Shown here: one piece after another, positions 55,151 to 64,000 of the stretch
Layout of the letters: each line of letters starts with the position of its first letter
How positions within the stretch are numbered: the first letter of the stretch is position 1
From: Symbiodinium natans
Lineage: Eukaryota; Sar; Dinophyceae; Suessiales; Symbiodiniaceae
DNA length: 64,000 bases
Reading direction: 5' to 3'
Assembly: GCA_905221605.1 (NCBI GenBank)
Contig: CAJNDS010002152.1
Coordinates: 310,001-374,000, forward strand
Made by a program: the position numbers and the translations under genes
Notes under the pieces: generated by a model
Database searches by the model: none
What the model saw: the letters and a program-made list of their open reading frames with translations, nothing else
What the model was told of the DNA's origin: nothing

Positions 55151-57409
55151 TGCGGTCAGAACTCCCGAAATCTACGCACAGGCCAAACAACCTTAAAGAA
55201 GTCCATCGTGGAGGAGCCACCTCACCCGCATACTCTTTTCGCCAGGTGCATGTCCTGGACCACGACTCTCCAGGCCTTGGCTTCGGCTGCAGCATTTGCT
55301 CAGCCATTGGGCAGGGTATGGCATGGTTCTCCGCTGGGAACGCACCGAATCAGCCGCCAAGCAGCCTGCAAAGCCCACCCTTCTCTCGGCAGCCTGAGCC
55401 GCCACATGCAGCAAGATGCTTTCGGACAAGCGGGGCTAGGGATGGTTTGGAAACGGATTGCTGAGAACACCGCCTCTTTTCTGCTGGAAAGTCTTGGAGG
55501 GGCAGTCGCCCGGAAAGCTGTACCAGGTGGCCTTTCAAGTACAGCCATCCCGAGCACGTCAAGGCAGATCTGTCAAAGGAAGCATGGCCTGGTCGTAAGC
55601 AGCGTGCTGGTGATTTGGTCTGTCACACCCGACCACGTATCCAAACCTTCTCGGACTCAGGCCAAGCTCCAACATCCCAGCATCCAACATCCACAAACAA
55701 AAATACCACAGGTCCCCCGGCAGTGCCTCTGGTACTCGTCCAAGCTCGCCTTCGGACCGGTGCAAGCACCGCTGTCAAAGTGGCCTCGGCGTCCGACGCC
55801 AACGCAGGAGCTGGAGCTGCAAAGTTACGGCCGCAGCCGCAAGAAAAAAGTCAGTAGGAAGAGATGAGAGGCGCACACAAATGCGCGAAGGGATGGCCCG
55901 TGCGTTCGAGCTCGGGAGTCGGCTTCATGGTGATCTCAACAGCCGGCAAGTACTATTTTGTTATCTCTTGCTGTAATATACGACTATAGGTAGACCAGGA
56001 CAAGCCATCCTGCTTTCCAAATGCTGGCCTTGTAGCGCAAGATTCGGACAATACCAAACTTGCGAGGACAATGTCCGACAACCTCACTGTGCAAGTACCA
56101 CCTCAGAGAGAGCACCAGCATCAGACAAAAACGGAAATTCAGCCCACATTGCACAACTCCGACCTGGCTGTTAGAATACTATTACAAGTGAGCACAGCGC
56201 GTGAAGATTATCAACAAGGGCACGGAAGACAGAAACAAAGAAGCAACGAAGCCGTGAGTGACCCCTGTGACCAAAGAATTACTTCCAAGCCCACAGAATT
56301 GTTCTTGTGTTGTTGGGACACCGTGCACCCTAAATATTCGAGGCTGCCATGAGGACCCGAGCATCTTCTAGAGATTTAACCATATTGCGTTCTCTCCAAC
56401 AAGCCGTCACGATTTCCTTAGTACCAAAGCCAGCCTTTGAACAGGATTCTTATCTTGCTAATCATGCTTATCCTCACTGGGTGGTCCACTAGTCTTATTG
56501 TATGCCTGGGGCGCACTATAATTCACTGATCTTCTCTGCCCCAAGGTGTGAACGACGAGAGAACGCGAAAACCCTTTCAGTTTTTGCGATGTTTTAATTT
56601 GGCTGCACACAAGCCCTTTACAAAATTCGTATGGTGTGACGGGCGACCACAAGAGGCAGACAAGAGGTACACACGTGCTGGTGCCAGCGTTGTGTTGGCA
56701 AGCAGCATAACCCCTGGAAGGTTAGCCATGTTGACATTCCTTGGCTTCAACATCGTCAACGAAGCATATGTCCAGCATCAAATGTAATTTCCAACACACG
56801 CGAGGCGTGCACCAAGCGTCGTGTCCTCGTAGTCTTTGTCATTCTTTGCACGGTATGCATAGAAGGAACTTGGCAGAAAAGGGCAGGTCAGCAAACTGGC
56901 ATCTACTTTTGTAGGCAACCTTCACGAAACCTCTGCCTGCCCTGAGGCTCCAGCTACTCACCCCGAGTTTCATTGGCTACCTTCAGCTTGAGGTGTGAAG
57001 AGAAGGGATATCCACACGAACCCCCCCGGTGATCTTCTTCTGATGTCCCGCAACCGATTCCTGCCTCCACCACTTCCTCCTCATCGAAGTCTGCACCCGC
57101 CAGAAAATCTTCGAGCTCCAGGTCCATGAGCTCCGTTCCGGTACCGCGCAGCTGCCTGCAAGCAAATTGAAACTGGCCAGTGATAATGCGCTGACTGCGG
57201 CATCGGGCTGTTTGGGAAAACCGTCTGTCTGGTTGGCTCTCCCTTAACGAGACAGCGCCTCAACGACAGGCCACAAGAGTCATTATGAGCTTCACACTCG
57301 TCCTTGTGGGCACACGAAGATCCGCAGGATATGCTGGAGAAGATAAATTCACCGCGCCATCTTTTTGCGCATCTTTTTTGCGTGATTCTCGGGAGTCTGG
57401 TCCACCCGC
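55151..57409. other. Largely unassigned
   Basis: Possible minus-strand exon fragments near 55860-55700 (Ala-rich) and 55550-55320 lack motifs. From 55.9 to 57.0 kb nothing is seen on either strand. The 219-codon plus frame at 55208-55867 is unsupported. Confidence 0.35.
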
Positions 57410-57640
57410 GTGTCATGCTGACATGCACGGGCTTCTGAGCACGTACCGTGAAAAACTGCAGGAGGCCTTGCAATACTTCCATGGGTTGACGGAGCTCGAA
57501 ACCTTGAGTTCGCTGTTTGGCCGGATGTTTTGTTCGGCCTCCTGGTGCTGCAAGCTGTTCTGAAGCGTCATGTGCCAGGCACCTACATTACAAAATTCAC
57601 GGGGGATGAGGACGAGGCCACGTGTGTCTGAACAAAGCAA
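57410..57640 (-). CDS. Possible exon of an unidentified protein
   Basis: The minus frame encodes GLVLIPREFCNVGAWHMTLQ and continues with NIRPNSELKVSSSVNPW. It is protein-like in composition, but no domain or clear splice limits were found. Confidence 0.28.
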
Positions 57641-57968
57641 CATGAAACAACGTGGATAGAAATCTTATTATGAATCGTCCAGTTGGCCTTCCCCCCAGAA
57701 CTTCCGCTTGGCACCGGTGGACTGCGACGGGCAATGCCACGCTGAGCTGCTGAACTGCTCGAGGCTCATCGCAACGTTTTCAACAAAGATCGACAGAGCT
57801 TACACTATCTCATATTATCTCACATCTGTCAGAATCTACGAACGTGAACGGAGCAGAGTCCGTTGGGCTTCTGTTGCCTTCGGGGCAACACAACATGTGC
57901 GGCCACCTGTGCTGCCCTTGTCCGGATTTTTTCGCATCTCTGGACATGACATCCGGCAGGAAACTCAC

Positions 57969-58790
57969 TTGAACACGTTCTCCTTCTTTCGGGACTCCAG
58001 CAGCTGCTTCTGCGTTTCCTGATCGATATCCAGAGCCCGAGGCATCCTTAGAACGCACGCGCAGAGCTCTGTTGGACCCAGAAGAGAAAAACGTCGCGCC
58101 AAGCAACTGTTGAGGATCGCCACCTGGACGCAGATCTTCCGGAACCTGGCATGCCAATCACTTCAGGCACGAAGAGGCACAAGCCGCACAGAACCGCGCC
58201 TCGGCCCAGTTCGCGCGAGGACCCTCCGGCCAGTTGCCGTACGGATTGACGCCGAGGACTTGTGTCACCTTCACTTTTTTGCACATCTTGGGCCAAGTCG
58301 AATCTAGCCAGGCAGCTCTCGAATAGGCACGGCACCCAGAAGAGACCAATGAATGAGCTGAAGAGGTAGATGCTGATCCTCATTCCACGGAGAGCACGGC
58401 CGACATCTGCAACTATGCCGCGGCGGGGCTGCAGATTAACTCTTTGTGCTTCCGCGGCTCTTCAAGGGGCTGGAGAGCGGGTCCATGTCCTGCGCGACAA
58501 AGCAGCCACACACACACACACAAACCCCCTCCACACCGTTCCCCGTAAGGCAACAGTTCGGGCCGGCCCTCCTCTTCCGGATCAGGGTTCCACTCGCCTC
58601 GCTCTGGGGAGTCGTCGCGCTCGTCCATAACCCAGATGTCCTTTCTCGACTCTGTCTGCAACTTTAAAAGGGCCCAATGCAAGTCTGAGCTTGCAACCGT
58701 CAAATCGAGGCCCTCGAGGAACACGCCGTCTTCTGGGCAGCGGACGACACATGCACGAAACAACAAGAAAACACAGGAGCAACTGGAGAA
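57969..58790 (-). CDS. Unidentified membrane-associated protein (3 exons seen)
   Basis: About 58766-58560 encodes VVRCPEDGVFLEGLDLTVAS then an acidic ERDDSPERGEWNPDPEEE segment. About 58393-58260 encodes MRISIYLFSSFIGLFWVPCL, a hydrophobic helix, then ESCLARFDLAQDVQK. 58047-57969 encodes LDIDQETQKQLLESRKKENV and ends exactly at a GTGAGT donor. Together these suggest a protein with one predicted membrane helix and acidic and helical cytoplasmic parts. No family was recognised. The 3' end is unknown, probably below 57.9 kb. Confidence 0.48.
58507..58526. repeat. (AC)n microsatellite
   Basis: About ten AC units lie in or beside an intron of the gene at 58-58.8 kb. Confidence 0.9.
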
Positions 58791-58991
58791 CTAGCACAAG
58801 AAGTGCAAAAAATGAGAAGCTTGGAGCTGCAGCTCCAGAGAAGGTCTCCGCCGGATCGGATTTCTTGCGCCTCCGGAGGGATTCCAGTGACCTGGCACAT
58901 GAAGGAGGGGTGGTTCATTGAAGACTTGGGAACGATAGCAGGGTGACTACAGATTTAATGGGCTGTCGCCGTTAGACAAAGTTTGGGGCAC

Positions 58992-59510
58992 TTAGAACCT
59001 TGCGCCGCGGGCCTTCTCGATGACCGTCCTCAAGTCCTTGACCTTGTCACCGCGATTGAACTGGACTTCGAAGGATAGCTGGCCGGGCTGATTCACCCAA
59101 AAGTTGCCTCAGCTCCAAAAGGAGGCAGATGCCACGACAACTTGAACCTCCGCCTTTCGCTCCCGGAGTGCGGTTTCAGCCAGCTTGCCCAAGTCTTCAC
59201 CCCTTGGCGCATCCTGCCATGGGCAAAAAGAGCACCCCTTCGTTTGTGTGACTTTCAGGAATCTCTTTGCAGGACCATCTTAAGGCTCCATCGGGTTCGG
59301 TTTCCCCAGTCCTGCTGGGCTGCCTTCTCAATCGCCTCGAGAGTCTCCGCCTTCTTCTGGGCCCGCAGCTCTTCCCTGGGTGGCGGAAATGGCAGCTGCC
59401 AGGCCTATAGAGCCCATACTTCTGCCTGCTCTGAGTCGTCCCACATGCCACCTTGCTGATAAGGCGCGACGCTGTCATCACAGCGGTAGCAGTCTCACCC
59501 TCGGCATTTC
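58992..59510 (-). CDS. Unidentified gene with an in-frame TGA near its 3' end
   Basis: Exon about 59510-59430 (AEGETATAVMTASRLISK) ends at a GTGGCA donor. Exon 59375-59264 (EELRAQKKAETLEAIEKAAQ and WSLKMVLQR) joins in phase across a 50-bp GA-AG intron to 59213. From there one frame gives DAPRGEDLGKLAETALRERK, then VQVVVASASFWS, a TGA at 59111-59109, and continues GNFWVNQPGQLSFEVQFNRG to a TAA at 58992. Both sides of the TGA look coding. The choices are TGA read as selenocysteine, a small intron of about 57-94 bp that removes it (GT and GA donors are available in the right phase), or a true stop or decayed gene. The family was not recognised. Confidence 0.5.
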
Positions 59511-62139
59511 TTCGAAGGGAGCTCTGCCTGCTGCCACCTGCAAAAGCACCGCCGCTTCACTGTAACAGTTCAGCTGCTTAGCCAGGCCTGGTGCCCCGGT
59601 GAAGCTGAGCTGCTGGGAAATAAGCAGGGCGCCAGCTCCCAACAAAATCCTCAGCACCAGACACCCCTGCTTTCAACGCGGCGGCGGCTTGCAGCATGCT
59701 GCAGCCATGAATCAGTGACAGGCAAGGCGTTCTTCGCGGAGCCATCCCTCCTCACACAGGCTGAGTGTGGACAGATGCGAGCGCATTCATCAGAATGGAC
59801 TGCTTTGTCACTTTAAAAAGCCCTTAAAAGCCTTCCTCACTCTACTACGAATCTGAGGGGCGACTTGCAGAATTATGAGACACTACTTGTTGTTCTTGAA
59901 TATTGCTTGCTAAGTTTAGTTAGACTTGTATTTCTAGCAGGTGCAGCATTGTGTTGGTTTATCTCGTAAGTACGATTATTACTCTTCCGGATCACTAGGC
60001 TAGTGTGTTGAAACTGTCAAACTGCTCAAGCTGCACATACCACAGGTGTTTGATTCAACCAACTTCAATAAGAAGAGACTATTGCAATTACGAGCCACAC
60101 TGAGCAATGACAATTCGTTGGAGTCTTCACGAAGGGATAAGTTCATGAAGCTAACCCCCATCGAACCGCTAGCCAGCTCTCGTTGTATACGTTTTCGGCC
60201 ACTTGCTCCGCCTTCCCGATCCAACAGGTCCTATTCACATCATCCCGACCCGCTGCCTAGCCACCTCATTGACAGAACTCTCGATCACAACCCCCGAGGC
60301 AAACCGCTGCGTCAGAAGTCGCTCGTGGCATCCCACAAACTGACACTGTATTGAACTTTGACTGAAGGTTGAAGTTTGAGAGCCTCCAAAGTTTGAAGGT
60401 TCCAGGAAGACCTTCTACGCAATGCTTGATGTCCGGTCTTCGATCGAGAACTCGCGAAGACAATCTACGCATACGAACCTGGGGGGAAAGCTATGTCCCT
60501 GGAGTAGAAACTGTTCAGGAAAGACGAACAAAGGCTCAGCCTCACCAAATCACCAAAAACCTCCTCCTTGAAATTCGAGACCAGTCCTCCAGTCCAGGTG
60601 CTGCGCTGCCGGGGACAAAGCTTGGACCACGAACAGCTGGAGACGGCTGCGGCAAGTTCAGCTTCACGATGCATCACGCCTAACTCACAACTAGCGCAAC
60701 AGATCTTGGGAGACGAGCTCACGACAGACTTGCGAAACCGATTGCACGCGCGCCCACATGCGTCCTCTGGCCATGATTGAGGAGCGTCTTGCACGGGAGC
60801 TGCCTCAGAAGCCCCTGGCTGAAAGACGGAGTTGCAGCTGCTTGCACCAAGCTCCAAGCCGCGCTGAGGCAGACGGCCAACAGCCACAGAGAGAACCTTG
60901 ACATGCTTCGCCATGCTTCGCATCTGAAACTCGTCTCCCCCCCAAGCTCCTGCTCTAAACCCTGCTGGGTCCATGGCCTCATCGGCAGCAGAAACCTCAG
61001 TTCAACTGCGGTTGCTTCCAGGACCAGAAACTGCCTCAAAGGAGCGCACGGCGCGTGTCTTATCATTCTGGAGAACTGTCATAAGCCAAGACACACTTCA
61101 GATGACACACGGGAAAAGACGGAAAAGAGGATGTACAGTGCTGAAAGCCCAAATGTCGCAGACGCATACAAGCCGCCTCCCTACCATGCACATGGCGACA
61201 AGAGTGACATCTACACAGCACCTTAAACTACCATTTGCTTAAGAACCCCCAAAACATGTCGAATAATAATCCCTCTTTACCCTTGAAAGGAAGAATATTT
61301 AGTTTTTGGGTGGTTCTTAAGCAATTCGTAGTAAAACTACAAGGATCCTTCCCAAGCTGCAGGCCTCGCAGCCAAGAATCCCGACTCTGGAGGTGTCAGG
61401 GTGCCCTTGGCCTCGGATTCAGCGGCCCTCCATGAACGACCAGCTGACCAGTTCGGCCCCAAACCTTGCCCGCATGATTTTGGAGACAGTATGGAGATCA
61501 ACCTTTTAACTCCACACAAGCGATGCCGTAAGAGGGCGCGATGCAGCCGTAGTGGCTGCAGGTTGAAAACTTCGAATGGGTCTGTGCTTGCAATGGTCCG
61601 GACCAGCGCCGGTCCGCTGGATCGCATTGAAGGCTACCGAAGGCATGCCTGGGCAGTCATGTCCGCAGTCTCTTTGACTTCTGCTCTTGCTCGTCACTCT
61701 CGTAGTCCTCCGCATCCACGGTACCGTATCCTCAACAGCAGGGGACGTACAGTTGCAGAAGCCTTACATACACATCTGCATAGAAGCACAGGAGACACAA
61801 GCCCTCAAATCCAACAGAAGCGGGGGTTTGTGTGATACTTGTCCATCTTACCATCGCTTGAAAAGCATGCTGCTAACCGCGGTTTGAGGTACGATGCTTG
61901 CGCAGATGCACAGCCAGCTGCGCGGCAAGCTCCGGCGAAGAAGCAGCCAGCACCCGGCCTCAAGCTCGTAAGCTGCCAGCAAATCATGAAAATCCAAGAT
62001 GATTTGGCGTTCTCGAAGATGATCAGGTTACAAATTCGTTACCATAGTTAAGGGCGCCATATTCTGTACTACTGCATAACCTGCAGAGGATGAGCGAGGC
62101 TCCAAAAAGCAGCCAAGGAACGGGAGGCCAGGTCAAAGG
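59511..62139. other. No gene resolved
   Basis: The minus frame at 60465-60974 and plus frames at 60777-61226 and 61401-61835 show no domain. The 3' untranslated region or last exon of the inositol monophosphatase probably occupies the upper few hundred bases. Confidence 0.4.
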
Positions 62140-63702
62140 TGCCACCCAGGGTGTCACAGCAAACGCCGCCAGCTTCCTCCACAATCACTTGCCCGGCGCA
62201 CACATCCCAGGGATAAATGCCCACCTCATGCGCCACACGCCGTCAGGCCACAGATCAAATTTCTGGAGCGAAACATGGCTGCATCTCAGGATATCTCAAC
62301 GTGCCGGCCTCAAAGTAGGCATCCAGCCGGCCTCGCGCCACGTGCATCATGTCAACTCCCGCAGAGCCACCGCAGCGCATGGCCCGGATGGGATGGGCCA
62401 ACAGGTCACGGCTGATGCCTGGGCCAAATTCTTAGCTAATAGTCATAGTAGTTAGCCATCTTTCAGTACGAAAAGATTAATGAACCATATAAAGAGTCAC
62501 TAGCAGGACAAGCTTGCAGCCAGCGATCACCACCCTCAAAAGCCTTGCGAGGCCATGCCAAGGAACCCAAAATTCGATCCACCACTTTGGGCCCACGGGA
62601 GTAGGAAGGCAAATGCAGATTGACCAGTGCACGCGTCAAGTCCTGCGAGTAAACATGTTGTGTTCGAAGTAGTCGAAGTCTGACGTTCCGTCGCCACACA
62701 CACCAACCCTGTCCTTGCAGCCACTCGACGTGATGCGTCGTCCGTTGCAGTATGCACCACGACCTCGCACTGCTGTGTAAAGCCTTCAGGTCATGGGCGG
62801 ATGATGCGTCAGTGTGCCGAGCGAAGAAGCATCGAGCAGCTCAAAGTCAACCACTTCAGAAGGATCAAGCAGACGAGGTTCTCATCCAACTTCGGTATGA
62901 AGCAAACGCCAAGGACTGCCTTCTTCTTCACTGCTAGTCCAATCAGAACGCAGCACTCGGCCTGCTCAGTTTACACGTCTTGCATACCCGCACAATCGAC
63001 GAAAGAGAAGTGATACTCTCACTAGTGGTGATGATGATGGGGCCTTGCCTGTCGATGGATGAAGTTGGTAGTGCCGTCAATTGGATCCACAATCCATGTA
63101 GGCGAATCCGTCAACTCCTGGTGCCGAAGGGTTTGCACAGAACTGTCTGGCCAAGGTCTTTTCTGTGACTTTGACACGCTTGCATAGCTCCTCCTTGTTG
63201 GCTGTCTCTTCTGCAAGTACCCGGAAATCTGGCGCCACAGCCCTGCCAAAACTATGAGAAAAAAATTAAGGGCGTGCTTTCAAGGTGGGCATGCAGCGGT
63301 GGTGTGGTGCCTCAGCCGTTTGAGGACAAGTTCTTCCACTTGCCGGTCATACTTCGTTACCAGATCCACCGGCGTTGCTTTCTCCTGCAACTATGCAGCC
63401 TTAACCACATGGAAGTTCATCTTGCCTGGCTAAAGACGACTCGAAACTGCATAGCTGGTCCCAAAAAGTTCTCACAGCAACAGCTCAGCTTCAAAAGGCC
63501 TCCACGCTTTGGTGCGCATCATTGCGCGCGAAGCACTCGAGCATCAAGTTCCCTGCTTCTTGGGCTGCAGACACCTGAGGCAACATGACAACGCTGCCAA
63601 CGGCTTGACAGAAGACATCCGAAGCATTCTGCAACGCACTGCAGCAGAAGGCACCGATTCATCCAAGTACCGAGTGAGGTCTTCCGATGAGGGCGTCACC
63701 AT
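62140..63702 (-). CDS. Inositol monophosphatase family protein
   Basis: Exons: 63702-63664 ([16 protein letters not shown] start), 63574-63518 ([19 protein letters not shown]), 63384-63314 ([20 protein letters not shown]), 63242-63176 ([19 protein letters not shown]), 63117-63049 ([17 protein letters not shown]), 62961 to about 62890 ([18 protein letters not shown]), 62723-62567 ([14 protein letters not shown], then [12 protein letters not shown]), 62418-62309 ([20 protein letters not shown]) and 62224 to about 62140 ([17 protein letters not shown]). The [12 protein letters not shown] and WDVCAG motifs are the metal-binding sites of this Mg2+-dependent, Li+-sensitive family, which hydrolyses myo-inositol monophosphate to inositol in inositol recycling, or related sugar phosphates. 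Introns begin GA, GC, GA, GT, GC, then GT and GC. The join at about 62890/62723 and the C-terminus are unresolved. Confidence 0.9.
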
Positions 63703-64000
63703 GACGGAGCGCAGAGACTGCTGTCGCGGACTGCTACGGCGGTTGGGTTTCTGGGCTGGTCAAGTTTATTCCAGTGTGCCATTCGCTTGGTTGTTGCTTC
63801 TCGGTCGAGTGTTAACTTCCACGTGGAGGGTGGACTGGCACAGCTGGAGCCAGTGGTGCCACAGTTGCCCTGGCAGACTCGGCACATGCCTAGCGACTGA
63901 CTGAGAAGGCAAGATGACCAAGGGCATCGCCGAGGAGTGCTCCTTTGAAGCGGCTCCTGAGGAGTCAAACTCAGCTCATGCATCTACGCTCAGATGGCTT
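63703..64000. other. Upstream of the inositol monophosphatase; nothing resolved
   Basis: This would be the 5' flank of the inositol monophosphatase gene and perhaps the 3' end of the next minus-strand gene. No motif or spliced-leader remnant is visible. Confidence 0.4.

Noticed and set aside
55208-55867. 219-codon plus-strand frame
   Set aside because: No domain; it runs opposite to the strand used throughout and overlaps equally open minus frames.

Overview
This window looks like nuclear DNA of a dinoflagellate, most likely a Symbiodiniaceae alga. The reasons are: short coding exons scattered through GC-rich sequence; many 50-300 bp introns that begin GC or GA as well as GT and nearly always end AG before a G; scattered TTTAGGG/CCCTAAA tracts; and every protein gene I could resolve lying on the minus strand, as in the one-directional gene arrays of dinoflagellates. 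There are no operons, no bacterial signals and no CRISPR. Exon limits were worked out by hand, by fitting reading frames to splice sites, to the paralogue in this window and to family motifs. No transcript was available, so terminal exons and many internal limits are provisional.

Layout: 0-1.4 kb holds a coiled-coil exon and, on the plus strand, a selenocysteine tRNA (1318-1406) with an upstream TATA-like box. 3-12 kb holds two tandem paralogous single-domain voltage-gated cation channels with C-terminal EF hands (3098-7771 and 9626-12051). 12-20 kb is repeat-rich with exon fragments of unidentified genes. 20.3-25.8 kb is a six-TM EAG/CNG-like channel with a cyclic-nucleotide-binding domain and an unusual pore. 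27-31.8 kb has unidentified exons, including a Ser/Pro/Lys-rich protein. 32.1-33.6 kb is an intronless 482-codon gene with kinase-like motifs. 34-36 kb has telomere-like repeats, a small inverted-repeat element and two exon fragments. 36.9-39.8 kb is a WD40 protein. 41.4-46.1 kb has unidentified helical and glutamine-rich proteins. 46.5-48.7 kb is a lysophospholipid acyltransferase. 51.2-53.4 kb is an endonuclease/exonuclease/phosphatase-fold protein. 54.8-59.5 kb has unidentified genes, one with an in-frame TGA near its 3' end. 62.1-63.7 kb is an almost complete inositol monophosphatase.

The genes do not form one obvious pathway. Channels, Ca2+-binding domains, inositol phosphatase and lipid enzymes fit a membrane and second-messenger signalling theme, but in dinoflagellate arrays neighbours need not share a function. 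The points most worth following up are the tRNA-Sec together with a possible TGA-recoded gene, the dominance of GC/GA introns, the channel pair with differing S4 and EF hands, the channel lacking a GYG/GFG filter, and a short terminal-inverted-repeat element present in several copies.
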